From the NCBI GenBank assembly GCA_027063215.1, contig JAMOSE010000169.1, positions 1 through 23,804 on the forward strand: a stretch of DNA of 23,804 nt. Reading direction: 5' to 3'. Below, one piece after another: positions 23,772 through 23,804 of the stretch (positions are counted from its first letter, which is position 1; each line of letters starts with the position of its first letter). The stretch is from Sulfurimonas sp. (GTDB taxonomy: Bacteria > Campylobacterota > Campylobacteria > Campylobacterales > Sulfurimonadaceae). A model generated the notes under the pieces. It was given only the letters and a program-made list of their open reading frames with translations. It was not told the origin of the DNA and searched no databases. Position numbers and translations under genes: made by a program.

Positions 23772-23804
23772 TTATCCTTGTCCTATTAATCTGTTAATAT
23801 CGTT
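23772..23804 (-). CDS. Possible C-terminal tail of an upstream gene, partial
   Basis: On the minus strand an open frame of ten codons (NDINRLIGQG) ends in TAA three bases before the yggS ATG, and the yggS ribosome site overlaps its end, as expected in an operon. Ten codons are too few to identify a product. Confidence 0.3.
   Translation of the reverse strand, partial: NDINRLIGQG

Noticed and set aside
1..23804. CRISPR arrays, tRNA or rRNA genes, insertion sequences, prophage
   Set aside because: No spaced direct repeats, no tRNA- or rRNA-like sequence and no transposase or phage genes were seen; coding density is continuous.

Overview
The window is an AT-rich, densely packed stretch of ordinary chromosome, most likely from a Campylobacterota (epsilonproteobacterial) species of the Sulfurimonas/Sulfurovum type. 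That placement is an inference from the gene complement (cheV, a FlhX-like stand-alone FlhB C-terminal protein, a PAS-containing soluble chemoreceptor with a CxxC motif, a NosL-like plus DsbD_2-like pair, alpha carbonic anhydrase), from the AT-rich codon use and from promoters dominated by the -10 element. I see no rRNA, tRNA, CRISPR, insertion sequence or prophage. Nearly all DNA is coding and the longest gene-free gap is about 140 bp.

Layout. At the left edge, cheV (partial, minus strand) diverges from a five-gene plus-strand operon (1039-6969). This operon holds a periplasmic HlyD-type adaptor, a cytoplasmic molybdopterin oxidoreductase, argD, a TolC-like outer-membrane protein whose start lies inside argD, and a MidA-type methyltransferase. 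It converges on a minus-strand pilT and gatC (6978-8437). A second plus-strand run (8578-12695) encodes a YfgM-like membrane protein, a BamB-like beta-propeller lipoprotein, a Xer-type tyrosine recombinase, a small HD-domain protein, a NosL-like protein and a DsbD_2/'TauE-SafE' membrane protein. A clear extended -10 promoter then drives an HDOD protein and DNA polymerase I (12756-16304).

The right half holds a minus-strand pair, FliK-like followed by FlhX-like (16312-17522). Divergent from it are a protein of unknown function and a ThiE/TenI-like protein (17579-18564), then a soluble PAS chemoreceptor (18630-19829). Next come a minus-strand HI0933/YhiN-type flavoprotein and a divergent DTW-domain tRNA-modifying enzyme separated by only 26 bp. 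A secreted alpha carbonic anhydrase follows, then a minus-strand protein of unknown function and the minus-strand PLP-homeostasis gene yggS.

Functional threads are motility and chemotaxis (cheV, chemoreceptor, FliK-like, FlhX-like, pilT), envelope assembly and export (adaptor, TolC-like protein, YfgM/BamB-like pair), probable copper handling (NosL-like plus DsbD_2-like) and housekeeping (argD, gatC, polA, DTW, yggS). I found no clearly new multi-gene system. The points most worth checking are the YfgM/BamB-like gene order, the NosL/DsbD_2 pair, the naturally split FlhB_CC-like protein, the ThiE-like protein lacking a metal-binding Asp, and several genes that look leaderless, including a divergent pair sharing one 26-bp spacer.
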